NCBI RefSeq assembly: GCF_009735645.1
Contig: NZ_CP032550.1
Location: 1,116,001 to 1,180,000, forward strand
DNA: 64,000 bases
Direction of reading: 5' to 3'
Source of the DNA: Microbacterium oryzae
GTDB taxonomy: Bacteria; Actinomycetota; Actinomycetes; Actinomycetales; Microbacteriaceae
Positions within the stretch are counted from its first letter, which is position 1. The number at the start of each line of letters is the position of its first letter. Under the pieces are notes generated by a model that searched no databases, had not been told where the DNA came from, and saw nothing but the letters and a program-made list of their open reading frames with translations. Positions 9,426-19,730 of the stretch are shown here, piece by piece. A program made the position numbers and the translations under genes.

Positions 9426-9458
9426 ACGGCCGCCGCTCCTCGTGGGAGCGGCGGCCGT
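9426..9458 (-). terminator. Terminator of the ilvDBNC operon
   Basis: Perfect 14-bp stem (ACGGCCGCCGCTCC at 9426-9439 with its complement at 9445-9458) and a 5-base loop, just past the ilvC stop on the minus strand. No strong T-run. Confidence 0.8.
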
Positions 9459-9476
9459 GCCGTCGGCGTCAGCGGA

Positions 9477-10514
<1,038 letters not shown>

Positions 10515-10567
10515 TTAGATGGGGTTCTGCTCCGGCAGCGGATGGCCGCGGCCGGGGGTTCGGGGAC

Positions 10568-11077
10568 TCAGCCGCGCAGCGCGCGCTCGCTGATCGACTT
10601 GCCGCCGCGGCCCAGGGCGAGCAGGCCCGACTGGGCGAGCTCCTTGATGCCGAACGGCTCGATCGCCTTGAGGAACGCGTCGACCTTGCCCTGATCGCCG
10701 GTGATCTCGACCACCAGCGCGTCGGGCGCGTAATCCACGACGCTCGCGCGGAACAGGTTCACGACCTCGATCACGTTCGAGCGCGACGCGTTGTCGGCGC
10801 GCACCTTCACGAGCATGTGCTCGCGCTGCACGGACGCCGCAGGGTCGAGCTCCACGATCTTCACGACGTTGATGAGCTTGTTGAGCTGCTTGGTGACCTG
10901 CTCGAGAGGCAGCTCGTCGACGTCGACGACGACCGTGATCCGCGACAGGCCGGGGATCTCGGTCACGCCGACCGCGAGGGAGTGGATGTTGAAGCCGCGT
11001 CGCGCGAAGAGGCCCGCGACGCGGGTCAGCAGACCCGGACGGTCCTCGACGAGCAGGCTCAGCACGTGAGACGACAT
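10568..11077 (-). CDS. ilvN: Acetolactate synthase small (regulatory) subunit
   Basis: 169 residues with an N-terminal ACT domain (HVLSLLVEDRPGLLTRVAGLFARRGFNIHSL) and a C-terminal ALS-ss domain. It binds valine and controls the IlvB catalytic subunit. The start ATG is separated from the ilvB stop by one base (TGA C ATG), with GGAGG inside the end of ilvB, so the two subunits should be translationally coupled. Confidence 0.97.
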   Translation of the reverse strand: MSSHVLSLLVEDRPGLLTRVAGLFARRGFNIHSLAVGVTEIPGLSRITVVVDVDELPLEQVTKQLNKLINVVKIVELDPAASVQREHMLVKVRADNASRSNVIEVVNLFRASVVDYAPDALVVEITGDQGKVDAFLKAIEPFGIKELAQSGLLALGRGGKSISERALRG

Positions 11078-11078
11078 G

Positions 11079-12884
11079 TCAGTCCTCCTCGGAGAAGGCG
11101 GGCGAGTGGTCGCGCGCGTACTGGATGTAGCTGTTGCTGACGCCCTGCGGGACCATCGGCCACACCATGGCGTCGGCGCTCACGACGAAGTCGATGACGA
11201 CGGGGCGGTCGTTCGTCTCCAGCGCGAGACGGATGGCGTCGTCCACCTCGTCCTCCCGCTCCACGCGGATCGCGAGGCAGCCGTACGCCTCGGCGAGCTT
11301 CACGAAGTCGGGGATGCGGACGGTGTCGTGCCCCGTCTGCAGGTCGGTGTTCGAGTAGCGACCGTCGTAGAACAGCGTCTGCCACTGGCGCACCATGCCG
11401 AGCGACGAGTTGTTGATGATGGCGACCTTGATCGGGATGTTGTTGAGCGCGCACGTGGCGAGCTCCTGGTTCGTCATCTGGAAGCAGCCGTCGCCGTCGA
11501 TCGCCCACACCACCCGGTCGGGCTCGGCGACCTTGGCGCCCATCGCGGCGGGCACCGAGTAGCCCATGGTGCCGGCGCCGCCGGAGTTCAGCCAGGAGTT
11601 CGGACGCTCGTACTTGATGAACTGCGCCGACCACATCTGGTGCTGGCCCACGCCCGAGGCGTACACGGCCTCCGGTCCGGTCAGCTCGCCGATGCGCTGG
11701 ATGATCGCCTGCGGGGCGAGGTGTCCGTCGGTCGTCGGCGCGAATCCCAGCGGGTACTGGTCCTGCAGGCCGCGGAGGTAGGCCCACCACTCGTCGTAGT
11801 CGGGCGTGTCCGGCGTCGCCACCGAGCGGAACGCGGTGTCGAGGTCGACGAGGACCTCCTTGAGGTCGCCCACGATCGGCACGTCGGCCGTGCGGATCTT
11901 CGAGATCTCCGCGGGGTCGATGTCCACGTGCACGACCTTGGCGTGCGGCGCGAACAGCGCGGCCTTCCCGGTCACGCGGTCGTCGAAGCGCGCGCCGAGG
12001 GAGACGATGAGGTCGCTCTCCTGCAGCGCGAGCACGGCCGGAACCGCACCGTGCATGCCGGGCATGCCGAGGTGCTGCGGGTGGGAGTCGGGGAATGCGC
12101 CACGCGCCATGAGCGTGGTGACCACGGGAGCGCCGGTCGCCTCGGCGAACGTCTTCAGCTCGGCCGCCGCGTTGCCGCGGATGACGCCGCCGCCCACGTA
12201 CAGCACGGGCTTGCGTGCTTCGGCCATCAGCGCGACGGCCGCCTGGATCTGCTTGCCGTGCGCCTTGGTGACCGGGCGGTAGCCGGGCAGGTCGTAGCGG
12301 GGCGGCCACACGAACGGCGCCTCGGCCTGCTGCGCGTCCTTGGTGATGTCGACGAGCACGGGGCCCGGACGGCCGGTGGACGCGATCTCGTAGGCTGCGG
12401 CGATCGCACCGGGGATCTCCGAGGCGTCCTTCACGAGGAACGAGTGCTTGGTGATCGGCATCGTGATGCCCACGATGTCGGCCTCCTGGAAGGCGTCCGT
12501 GCCCATCAGCGTCGAGAACACCTGGCCGGTGATCGCGAGGACCGGCATCGAGTCCATGTAGGCGTCGGCGATCGCGGTGACGAGGTTCGTGGCACCGGGG
12601 CCGCTCGTCGCGATCGCGACGCCGACCTTGCCGCTGGCCGCGGCGTAGCCCTCGGCCGCGTGGCCGGCGCCCTGCTCGTGACGGACGAGGATGTGGCGCA
12701 GCTTCGTGGCCGACATCAGCGGGTCGTACACGGGCAGGATGGCCCCGCCCGGCAGTCCGAAGACATCCGTGACACCCAGCAGCTCGAGGGTGCGGACGAC
12801 CGCCTCAGCGCCCGTGAGCACGGGCGCTTGCGCGGTGGTGCGAGCGGGTGGCCGGGGAACGGCCGATGCGGTTTCGGCAGGCAT
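11079..12884 (-). CDS. ilvB: Acetolactate synthase large (catalytic) subunit
   Basis: 601 residues. The ThDP-dependent enzyme condenses two pyruvates, or pyruvate plus 2-oxobutyrate. The three ThDP-fold domains are visible: the N-terminal Pyr domain ([27 protein letters not shown] with the catalytic Glu), the central FAD domain and the C-terminal PP domain with [15 protein letters not shown]...NN. The start MPAETASAV at 12884 is preceded by GAGGAAG and fits the family length; a longer frame would run 54 residues back into unlikely sequence that overlaps the end of ilvD. 61 bases separate it from ilvD. Confidence 0.97.
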   Translation of the reverse strand: MPAETASAVPRPPARTTAQAPVLTGAEAVVRTLELLGVTDVFGLPGGAILPVYDPLMSATKLRHILVRHEQGAGHAAEGYAAASGKVGVAIATSGPGATNLVTAIADAYMDSMPVLAITGQVFSTLMGTDAFQEADIVGITMPITKHSFLVKDASEIPGAIAAAYEIASTGRPGPVLVDITKDAQQAEAPFVWPPRYDLPGYRPVTKAHGKQIQAAVALMAEARKPVLYVGGGVIRGNAAAELKTFAEATGAPVVTTLMARGAFPDSHPQHLGMPGMHGAVPAVLALQESDLIVSLGARFDDRVTGKAALFAPHAKVVHVDIDPAEISKIRTADVPIVGDLKEVLVDLDTAFRSVATPDTPDYDEWWAYLRGLQDQYPLGFAPTTDGHLAPQAIIQRIGELTGPEAVYASGVGQHQMWSAQFIKYERPNSWLNSGGAGTMGYSVPAAMGAKVAEPDRVVWAIDGDGCFQMTNQELATCALNNIPIKVAIINNSSLGMVRQWQTLFYDGRYSNTDLQTGHDTVRIPDFVKLAEAYGCLAIRVEREDEVDDAIRLALETNDRPVVIDFVVSADAMVWPMVPQGVSNSYIQYARDHSPAFSEED

Positions 12885-12945
12885 GATGATGCTTCCTCGC
12901 TTGGGGGTGGGGATGATCCGTGGACGCCGCGATGCGCGGGCCGGC

Positions 12946-14640
12946 TCAGCCGGTCGTCGCGCCTTCCGCGGCGGAGCGCACGAGCTTGGAGTACTTGGCC
13001 AGAACGCCTCGGGTGTAGCGCGGGGGCAGGGGCTCCCAGCCGGCACGGCGGGAGCTCAGCTCTGCTTCATCGACGAGTAGGTCGAGAGTGCGAGCCGCGA
13101 TATCGACCCTGATCAGATCACCATCGCGCACGAAGGCGATAGGACCTGCGTCCACTGCCTCTGGTGCGATATGGCCGATGCACAGCCCGGTTGTGCCGCC
13201 TGAGAATCGACCGTCCGTCAAGAGTAGTACATCCTTGCCGAGCCCAGCGCCCTTGATGGCCGCCGTGATCGCCAGCATCTCGCGCATGCCGGGGCCGCCC
13301 TTGGGCCCTTCGTAGCGGATGACCACCACGTCGCCCGCGCTGATCTCGCCGTTCGCGAGTGCGTCCATCGCGCCGCGCTCGCGCTCGAAGACCCGCGCGG
13401 GCCCCTCGAACACCGACGCGTCGAAGCCGGCGGTCTTCACGACGGCCCCCTCCGGCGCGAACGAGCCGTGCAGGATGGTCAGCCCGCCCGTGGCGTGGAT
13501 CGGGTCGTCGAAGCGGTGCACGACCTCGCCGTCGAGGGGGTCCGGATCGAGGTCGCGCAGGTTCTCCGCGACCGTCTTGCCCGTGACCGTGAGCGCGTCG
13601 CCGTGGAGCAGGCCCTCGTCGAGCATGGCCTTCATGATGACGGGGATGCCGCCGTGACGGTCGACGTCGTTCATGACGTACTTGCCGAACGGCTTCATGT
13701 CGGCCACGTGCGGCACGCGGTCGCCGATGCGGTTGAAGTCGTGGAGGTTCAGCTCCACCTGCGCCTCGCGCGCGATGGCGAGCAGGTGCAGCACGACGTT
13801 GGTCGAGCCGCCGAGCGCCATGGCCAGGGCGATCGCGTTCTCGAACGACTCCTTCGTCAGGATGTCCTTGGTCGTGATCCCCTGCTTGAGCAGGTTGACG
13901 ACGGCCTCGCCCGAGCGGTGCGCGAAGTAGTCGCGACGGCGGTCGGCCGACGGCGGCGCGGCGGAGCCCGGAAGGCTCAGCCCGAGGGCCTCGGCCACCG
14001 ACGCCATGGTGTTGGCCGTGTACATGCCGCCGCACGCGCCCTCGCCCGGCGCGAACGCGCACTCGATGCGCTTGAGGTCCTCCTCCGACATGAGCCCGGC
14101 GCGGCAGGCGCCCACGGCCTCGAAGGAGTCGATGATCGTGATGTCCTTCTCGGAGCCGTCGGAGAGCTTGACCCAGCCCGGCGCGATCGATCCGGCGTAG
14201 AGGAAGACGCTGGAGAGCCCCAGGCGCGCGCTCGCCATGAGCATGCCGGGGATGGACTTGTCGCATCCCGCCAGCAGCACGGTGCCGTCGAGGCGCTCGG
14301 CCATGATGACGGTCTCGACGCTGTCGGCGATGACCTCGCGGCTGACGAGCGAGAAGTGCATGCCCTCGTGGCCCATGGAGATGCCGTCGGAGACCGAGAT
14401 GGTGCCGAACTGCAGCGGGTACCCGCCGCCGGAATGCACGCCCTCCTTCGCGCCCTGCGCCAGACGATCCAGCGACAGGTTGCAGGGGGTGATCTCGTTC
14501 CAGCTCGACGCGATGCCGATCTGCGGCTTGTCCCAGTCCGCGTCACCCATTCCGACCGCGCGGAGCATCCCGCGCGACGTGGTGGCCTCGATGCCGTCGG
14601 TCACGACGCGACTGCGCGGTTTGATGTCGATCTCGCTCAC
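12946..14640 (-). CDS. ilvD: Dihydroxy-acid dehydratase
   Basis: 564 residues; dehydrates dihydroxy acids to 2-oxo acids in valine and isoleucine synthesis. Fe-S cysteine motifs [11 protein letters not shown] and [11 protein letters not shown] and the C-terminal [21 protein letters not shown] are intact. GTG 14640 is the start: TAGACT lies exactly six bases before it, so the transcript is probably leaderless. It heads the ilv operon. Codon use in the last third (about 13060-13240) is less GC-biased than its neighbours, with CTA, GTA, TTG and ACA codons; see findings. Confidence 0.97.
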   Translation of the reverse strand: MSEIDIKPRSRVVTDGIEATTSRGMLRAVGMGDADWDKPQIGIASSWNEITPCNLSLDRLAQGAKEGVHSGGGYPLQFGTISVSDGISMGHEGMHFSLVSREVIADSVETVIMAERLDGTVLLAGCDKSIPGMLMASARLGLSSVFLYAGSIAPGWVKLSDGSEKDITIIDSFEAVGACRAGLMSEEDLKRIECAFAPGEGACGGMYTANTMASVAEALGLSLPGSAAPPSADRRRDYFAHRSGEAVVNLLKQGITTKDILTKESFENAIALAMALGGSTNVVLHLLAIAREAQVELNLHDFNRIGDRVPHVADMKPFGKYVMNDVDRHGGIPVIMKAMLDEGLLHGDALTVTGKTVAENLRDLDPDPLDGEVVHRFDDPIHATGGLTILHGSFAPEGAVVKTAGFDASVFEGPARVFERERGAMDALANGEISAGDVVVIRYEGPKGGPGMREMLAITAAIKGAGLGKDVLLLTDGRFSGGTTGLCIGHIAPEAVDAGPIAFVRDGDLIRVDIAARTLDLLVDEAELSSRRAGWEPLPPRYTRGVLAKYSKLVRSAAEGATTG

Positions 14641-14646
14641 GCAGGC

Positions 14647-14652
14647 AGTCTA
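14647..14652 (-). promoter_or_regulatory. Putative -10 box (TAGACT) of the ilvDBNC operon
   Basis: TAGACT then six bases (GCCTGC) then GTG on the minus strand. Predicts a leaderless ilvD mRNA, with no room for an attenuator leader in front of ilvD. Confidence 0.6.
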
Positions 14653-14716
14653 TTCCCCGCCGTCGGCGCCCCTCGACGCGCTGAGCACCTGGATCGGCGC
14701 CGCCGCGGCGGGGCTG

Positions 14717-15508
14717 TCAGGATGCGCGGCGACGCGCGATCTCGGTGAGCAGTGCGGCGAGGGCGGGAGCGTCGGGAACACGCACGGTCGCGGCGGTCTC
14801 ACCCTCCCCCACGCGCACGCCGAGATCGCCCGCGCCGAGCGAGCGCAGCGCATCCTCATCGGTGACGTCGTCGCCCGCGAACAGCACGGCGGTGGCGCCG
14901 GTCGCCTCACGAAGCTCGGCGACCGCCGAGTCCTTGCCCTCGTGCCGCCACGCGAACTCGACGATGTCGCGTCCGGTGCGCCGCCGCCATCCCGGAGCGC
15001 GCGCGGCGACGAGAGCGTCGACGCCCTCCTGGGCGCGCGCGGTGCTCTCGTCGTCGGCGAGGCGCGTGTGCAGGGCGAAGCCGAACGCCTTGCGCTCGAT
15101 CCAGGCGCCGGCGAGGTCGGCCACGATCGCCTCCGCAGCGTCGACGATCGACGCGGCATCGCCATCCGCCGCGCTCTCGTCGCCGCGCCGTGCCGGGGCC
15201 GACGAAGGCCGCCAGTGCTCGGCCCCGTGCGACCCGGCGAGCCAGATCGGCGACGCGTCGTCGTGCTCGGCGATCACCCGCAGGTCGGCGAGCGAGCGGC
15301 CCGAGACGAATGCGACGACCGTGTCGGGCAGCGCGGCGAGCTCGGCCACCGCGCGGCGCGCCTCCGGCAACGCGCGGGCCGTCAACGGCTCGTCGACGAG
15401 CGGCGCGAGCGTGCCGTCGAAGTCGAGCGCGACGAGCAGCCGCGGGGTCGTGGCGACGGCGGTGAGGGCCGCGTCGGCGACGGGGTCGTGCTGTCCCTGC
15501 ATGCTCAT
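14717..15508 (-). CDS. otsB: Trehalose-6-phosphate phosphatase
   Basis: 263 residues, HAD superfamily. Motif I LLVALDFDGTLAPLVDEP carries the nucleophile Asp and acid/base Asp, motif II is VAFVSGRS, and FAGDDVTDEDAL is motif IV. It hydrolyses trehalose-6-phosphate to trehalose in the cytoplasm. The ATG overlaps the otsA stop by four bases (ATGA), so synthase and phosphatase are coupled. Confidence 0.95.
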   Translation of the reverse strand: MSMQGQHDPVADAALTAVATTPRLLVALDFDGTLAPLVDEPLTARALPEARRAVAELAALPDTVVAFVSGRSLADLRVIAEHDDASPIWLAGSHGAEHWRPSSAPARRGDESAADGDAASIVDAAEAIVADLAGAWIERKAFGFALHTRLADDESTARAQEGVDALVAARAPGWRRRTGRDIVEFAWRHEGKDSAVAELREATGATAVLFAGDDVTDEDALRSLGAGDLGVRVGEGETAATVRVPDAPALAALLTEIARRRAS

Positions 15509-16923
15509 CGCCGCCGCGAGTCCCGGAACGTCTCGAGGTCGGCGAGGAAGCGACGCCCCCAGCGCTCGACGTCGTTCTCCAGCACGCGGCGCCGCATGCT
15601 GCGCATCCGGCGCGACTGCTCCGCAGCCGGCATCTCGATCGCGCGCATGATGGTGTCCTTCATGCCGCCGATGTCGTGCGGATTGATGAGGAGGGCGCTG
15701 GTGAGCTCGTCGGCTGCACCGGTGAACTCGCTGAGCACGAGCACGCCGCGATTGTCGGCGTGCACGGCGACGTACTCCTTGGCGACGAGGTTCATGCCGT
15801 CCCGCAGGGCGGTGACGAGCATGACGTCGGCCGCGAGGTAGAGCGCGACCATCTCCTCCCGCGGGAATCCCTGGTGGAGGTAGCGGATGGCGGTGTGATG
15901 GATGGTGTCGTAGTCGCCGTTGATGCGCCCGACCGTGAGCTCGATCTCATCGCGCAGCTCCTGGTACGCCTCGACGCCGGGCCGACTGGGGCTCGCCACC
16001 TGGACGAGCGTGACGTCACCCACCTCGACGCGGCCGTCGTCGAGCAGCTCGCCGAAGGCCTTGAGGCGATGACGGATGCCCTTGGTGTAGTCGAGCCGGT
16101 CGACGCCGAGGAGGATCTTCGACGGGTTGCCCAGCTGCTCGCGGATCTCCACGGCGCGAGCCCGGATGGCCGGATCCTGCGCGAGCTCGATGAACGACTG
16201 CGCGTCGATGGAGATCGGGTACGGCTTGGCGATCGCCGTGCGCGCCGTGCCGTCCGGCTGCGGGATGGTGATGCTCTCCCGCTTCGTGCCGTAGCGGAGG
16301 ATCCGGCGCACGGAGCGCTGGAAGTTGCCGGCGTCGGCCGCGCGCTGGAAGCCGATGACGTCGGCGCCGAGGAGACCCTCGACGACCTGCCGCCGCCAGG
16401 GCAGCTGCGCGTAGAGCCCGTAGGCCGGGAACGGGATGTGATGGAAGTAGCCGATGATGACGTCGGGGCGGAGCTCGCGCAGCATCTGCGGCACGAGCTG
16501 CAGCTGGTAGTCCTGCACCCACACGAAGCCGCCTTCGTCCACGACCTCGGCGGCGGCCTCCGCGAACCGGCGGTTCACGCGCACGTAGGCGTCCCACCAG
16601 CGCCGCTTATACACGGGCGTCGCGATGACGTCGTGGTACAGCGGCCAGATCGTGCCGTTCGCGAAGCCCTCGTAGTAGTCCTCGAGCTCCTCCTCGCTGA
16701 GCTCGACGGGCACGAGGTGCGTGCCGTCGAAGTCGAAGGGGTCGACCTGGAGTCCGGGCTTCCCAGCCCATCCGACCCAGGCGCCGTCGACCTTCTGCAT
16801 CACCTGCTCGAGGGCGGTGACGAGACCGCCGGGAGAGCGACGCCAGGCGGGCTGTCCGCTCTCATCCTGGATCCGATCCACCGGAAGGCGGTTGGCTACG
16901 ACGACGAGGTCCGCTTTGGGCAT
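15505..16923 (-). CDS. otsA: Trehalose-6-phosphate synthase (GT20)
   Basis: 472 residues. It transfers glucose from UDP- or GDP-glucose to glucose-6-phosphate. Seen are the N-terminal VVVANRLPVDR, VWVQDYQLQLVPQML, GYFHHIPFPAYGLY, GVDRLDYTKGI and the C-terminal LRDGMNLVAKEYV, all GT20 landmarks. The start ATG 16923 follows GAAGGAGC and a TAGACT -10 candidate about 26 bases upstream, so this operon is leadered. Together with otsB it makes trehalose, an osmotic and desiccation protectant. Confidence 0.97.
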   Translation of the reverse strand: MPKADLVVVANRLPVDRIQDESGQPAWRRSPGGLVTALEQVMQKVDGAWVGWAGKPGLQVDPFDFDGTHLVPVELSEEELEDYYEGFANGTIWPLYHDVIATPVYKRRWWDAYVRVNRRFAEAAAEVVDEGGFVWVQDYQLQLVPQMLRELRPDVIIGYFHHIPFPAYGLYAQLPWRRQVVEGLLGADVIGFQRAADAGNFQRSVRRILRYGTKRESITIPQPDGTARTAIAKPYPISIDAQSFIELAQDPAIRARAVEIREQLGNPSKILLGVDRLDYTKGIRHRLKAFGELLDDGRVEVGDVTLVQVASPSRPGVEAYQELRDEIELTVGRINGDYDTIHHTAIRYLHQGFPREEMVALYLAADVMLVTALRDGMNLVAKEYVAVHADNRGVLVLSEFTGAADELTSALLINPHDIGGMKDTIMRAIEMPAAEQSRRMRSMRRRVLENDVERWGRRFLADLETFRDSRRR

Positions 16924-16949
16924 GCCGCTCCTTCAATGTGTGCCGGGTC

Positions 16950-16955
16950 AGTCTA
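16950..16955 (-). promoter_or_regulatory. Putative -10 box (TAGACT) of otsAB
   Basis: TAGACT on the minus strand, 26 bases before the otsA ATG, giving a short leader that contains GAAGGAGC. No clear -35 seen. Confidence 0.4.
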
Positions 16956-17092
16956 GCCACGGCGGCGGCGCACGCCCGGGGCACGACCGGTGCCCGAAAG
17001 CGCCGTCGGCGCGACACGCTCCGCGCGTTAGCAGGCGGCACCCGCGGGCACAACCCCCGGTGTCGCCGCCGTCGCCACAGCCGCGGCGGCGC

Positions 17093-17098
17093 TACCGT
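17093..17098 (+). promoter_or_regulatory. Putative -10 box (TACCGT), leaderless
   Basis: TACCGT, six bases (GGTGCC), then the ATG of the small gene at 17105. Confidence 0.5.
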
Positions 17099-17104
17099 GG
17101 TGCC

Positions 17105-17398
17105 ATGCGCAAGTACCTCATGGGAACCGGCCTCTTCGGAGCGATCACGAGCGGATACTCGCTGCTCAAGGGCGCCAACCACAAGCGGTTCACGTGGCGG
17201 GTGGGGCTCGCGTGGATCAGCTGGGCCATCACGCTCCTGCTGGCGATCGGCGAGGCGCGCGATATCCGCACCGCCTCCCACGGCGGTGCGGTGCCGGAGG
17301 ACTCCCCCATCGCGGGCAAGGAGTACAAGTACGCGGGAACGCCGAAGCCGGGCAAGAAGCAGAAGCTCGACAAGAAGCAGAAGCGCGCGAAGAAGTAG
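17105..17398 (+). CDS. Small membrane-associated protein with Lys-rich tail
   Basis: 97 residues, function not recognised. It starts MRKYLMGTGLFGAITSGYSLLKG, has a hydrophobic helix near residues 33-48 (VGLAWISWAITLLLAI) and ends in a strongly basic tail (KPGKKQKLDKKQKRAKK). The start at 17105 is supported by a TACCGT box six bases upstream. The same Lys/Arg low-complexity reading continues past the TAG stop for about 20 codons, so the present stop may be recent within a repeat tract. It converges with the DUF222-HNH gene. Confidence 0.6.
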   Translation: MRKYLMGTGLFGAITSGYSLLKGANHKRFTWRVGLAWISWAITLLLAIGEARDIRTASHGGAVPEDSPIAGKEYKYAGTPKPGKKQKLDKKQKRAKK

Positions 17399-17557
17399 AA
17401 GCGCGCGAGGAAGCCGAAGCGCGAAGAAGCAGAGCGGATGGCGTGCGCTCGAGGCGCCTGCCGTTTCGATCGGACACCCTGACGACCCACCTCAGCGACG
17501 TGAGCGGGTCTCGAGGCGTATCCCGCCGACGCCTGGTGCATGACGATTCATGACCTT

Positions 17558-19489
17558 CTACTGCCTGCCGCGGATCTTCGTGTGGAGTCGGGTGGTGGAG
17601 GTGGGTGCGGGCCGGTAGCGGTGGTGTCGGTCGATCCAGTTCGGGGCGGCGATGTAGGGGGTGCCGTTTCGCATCTGGATGTCCCACCCCGAGTGCTCCA
17701 GGTGATGGTGATGCCACCAGCACAGCAGGACCCCGTTGTCGGTGTGGGTGGCGCCGCCGAGGGCGTGGTCTTGGACGTGGTGGATCTCGCACCAGGCGGC
17801 GGGGATCGTGCACCCGGGGATGATGCACCCACCGTCTCGGGCGACGATCGCCTTCCGCTGGGTGGCGGTGAAGATGCGCTGCACACTGGTCAGGGACAGG
17901 ATCCTCCCGGTGGGGCTGAACGCGGCCCGGAGGATGTCGCCGCTGCACCCGATCCGCCGAGCGACCGATGCCGGCACCGCCCGGGAGGTGCCGTCGAGGT
18001 GCGCGATCCCGGACCGGCGTCGCCGCGAGGGTGACCAGGGTGGCGGCGCAGCCGGCGAAGGCGAGGTCGGTGGCGGCCCGGAGCTCGGAGGATGGTCGTT
18101 CCCCGACCCTGGAGAGTCGTCCCACTCTGGAGAGTCGTCCCACCCTGGAGACCCGTCCCACCCTGGAGACCCGTCCCATCCTGATAAGCCGTCGCATGCG
18201 GACTCGTCGGTCGGGTCGGTGTCGGGGTGGGTGGTGGCGAGGTCGGTGTCGGTGACGTGGATCATCACGGTCGGGGCGGCGCCGCCGAGGGTCGGGGTCT
18301 CTGCGGCGCGGGAGGCCGCCTGCAGCATCGCCATGAGCGCGTCGTGGCGCTTCTGCGTCGCGGTGCGGGGGTCGTGGACGATCTCCGCCGCCTGCCACGG
18401 TTTCGTGCCCTGATCCTCCGGATCCACCCCGTCCAGGAACCCGCCCCCGAGGTCCGCGCCCGTGGACCCGCTCGCTCCTTCTTCGTCTTCCGAGGCACCG
18501 TCAGCGTCTGCGTCCGCGCACTCTGTCGAAGCGGCCCCCTCAGCTGACGCGCCGTCTGCGCCGGCAGAGTCGTCCGGGCCGTCTGCGCCGTCGGGGCCGG
18601 TGAAGGTGACGCCGCGGGCGGGATTGGTGTGCGCGGCGAGGAGGATCTGGAGGAGGGCTCCGGCTTCGGGAACGAGGACCCCGTTCACCCGGAAGTTCCC
18701 ATTCGGGAGCTCCGTGACCGTCAGACCCCGTGCCCGGAACGCCTTGTCGTGCTCATGGTCCGGATCGAACCCGTCCGCCGTGAGCACATCCACCCACGCA
18801 TCCGCGTGCGCCTTCACCACACTCCACGGCGGCGGCACCACCCCACCCGCGTCAACACCACCGCCCGCCGCATCGGCGTCGGCAGTATCGGTCTTCGGGT
18901 CGAGGAGCCCGGCGAGACCATCCGGGACGGTGGCGTCGTCGAGGTCGGAGCGGATCGTGCCGGTGGCGATGCCGACCAGGTGCGCCTCCATCGCATCGAC
19001 CTTGTGCCGCTCCTCGGCCGGCAGCGCCTTCGACGCCGCATCGAACGCCTTCACCAGCAGCGCCGCCGGCTCCACCCCGATCCGCCCACCCGCGAGAGCC
19101 GCCGCGAGCACCGGACGCTCCGCCGGCAACGGAAGTCCCGTCGCGGACTCCCTCTCCCGAGTCCCCTCATCCAACCGCGCCCGCGACGACAGCGTCGCCC
19201 CCGGCACGCCCGTCACCCGCTCCAGCACCTCCCGGCCCGTGCGGCACCCCAGCCCCTCCGACAGCGGATGCTCCAACCCCCGCCGCGAGCGGCGCGTGAC
19301 CTCCCCTGCCGCCCGTACACGGAGCGCGTCGACGATCCTGCCGAGCTGCTCCACCCGCCCCGTCACCGCCACCAGGTCCACATCCGGCAGATCCTCCACC
19401 CCGCAGAAGAGACCACCCAGCAGCGCGACCGCCGCGTCCACCGGGACGGTGGAAGCAGTCCGCGTGACCGGGCTGGCGTCTTTGACCAT
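17558..19489 (-). CDS. DUF222 / HNH endonuclease domain protein
   Basis: 643 residues. The N-terminal half matches the DUF222 (13E12-like) type common in actinobacterial genomes in several copies, and the C-terminus has an HNH core: GCIIPGCTIPAAWCEIHHV, GGATHTDNGVLLCWWHHHH. Between them lies a long acidic, Ser/Ala/Asp-rich linker with four hexapeptide repeats (GWDGSP type). The start MVKDASPV at 19489 is fixed by TATCGT six bases upstream. The predicted role is DNA cleavage, but the biological function of this family is not established. Similar genes tend to spread within genomes; no transposase or target-site signs are seen here. Confidence 0.85.
   Translation of the reverse strand: MVKDASPVTRTASTVPVDAAVALLGGLFCGVEDLPDVDLVAVTGRVEQLGRIVDALRVRAAGEVTRRSRRGLEHPLSEGLGCRTGREVLERVTGVPGATLSSRARLDEGTRERESATGLPLPAERPVLAAALAGGRIGVEPAALLVKAFDAASKALPAEERHKVDAMEAHLVGIATGTIRSDLDDATVPDGLAGLLDPKTDTADADAAGGGVDAGGVVPPPWSVVKAHADAWVDVLTADGFDPDHEHDKAFRARGLTVTELPNGNFRVNGVLVPEAGALLQILLAAHTNPARGVTFTGPDGADGPDDSAGADGASAEGAASTECADADADGASEDEEGASGSTGADLGGGFLDGVDPEDQGTKPWQAAEIVHDPRTATQKRHDALMAMLQAASRAAETPTLGGAAPTVMIHVTDTDLATTHPDTDPTDESACDGLSGWDGSPGWDGSPGWDDSPEWDDSPGSGNDHPPSSGPPPTSPSPAAPPPWSPSRRRRSGIAHLDGTSRAVPASVARRIGCSGDILRAAFSPTGRILSLTSVQRIFTATQRKAIVARDGGCIIPGCTIPAAWCEIHHVQDHALGGATHTDNGVLLCWWHHHHLEHSGWDIQMRNGTPYIAAPNWIDRHHRYRPAPTSTTRLHTKIRGRQ
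18109..18180 (-). repeat. Four 18-bp tandem repeats coding hexapeptides
   Basis: Units at 18109-18126, 18127-18144, 18145-18162 and 18163-18180 differ by one to three bases and encode GWDGSP, GWDGSP, GWDDSP and EWDDSP on the minus strand. In-frame variable linker repeat in the DUF222-HNH protein. Confidence 0.9.
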
Positions 19490-19495
19490 GCCTCC

Positions 19496-19501
19496 ACGAT
19501 A
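19496..19501 (-). promoter_or_regulatory. Putative -10 box (TATCGT) of the DUF222-HNH gene
   Basis: TATCGT, six bases (GGAGGC), then ATG on the minus strand. GGAGG directly abuts the start, too close to act as a normal ribosome-binding site. Confidence 0.5.
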
Positions 19502-19703
19502 GAATCGACCACCGACATTCCTCGGATCCACGTTCGAATATCGATCAGGTGTGGAAAACCCGCCCGAGACACACCGCTGCAGGCAAACTGTGCAGACGAC
19601 GAGGACTGTGAGATGGCGCGCGCGCACGCGAGGCGCATCAAATTCAGCATCAAACTAAACTCTTCCTGCCGTGCGACATCGATGCCTCGAACCACATACC
19701 CAC

Positions 19704-19724
19704 GTTATATAACCGCGGTATGAT
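19704..19724 (+). promoter_or_regulatory. Promoter and possible MarR operator of the marR-MFS operon
   Basis: TATGAT (19719-19724) lies six bases before the MarR ATG, indicating a leaderless start. Immediately upstream is a perfect 10-bp palindrome GTTATATAAC (19704-19713), followed by an 8-bp palindrome ACCGCGGT. These dyads between -35 and -10 are a plausible site for autorepression by the adjacent MarR protein; this is inference from position only. Confidence 0.45.
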
Positions 19725-19730
19725 GGAGGG

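Noticed and set aside
11076..13112. A 678-residue open frame on the plus strand opposite ilvB
   Set aside because: No domain, Arg/Val/Gly-biased, and fully antisense to ilvB and the ilvD end.
17092..17541. Minus-strand 149-residue frame over the small 17105 gene, with Phe-rich segments
   Set aside because: The Phe-rich part is the complement of the Lys-rich tail; no start signal. The plus-strand gene has a fitting -10 box.
17558..19489. HNH gene as a homing element or intron
   Set aside because: No interrupted host gene, intron structure or flanking duplication; it is a free-standing DUF222 protein.
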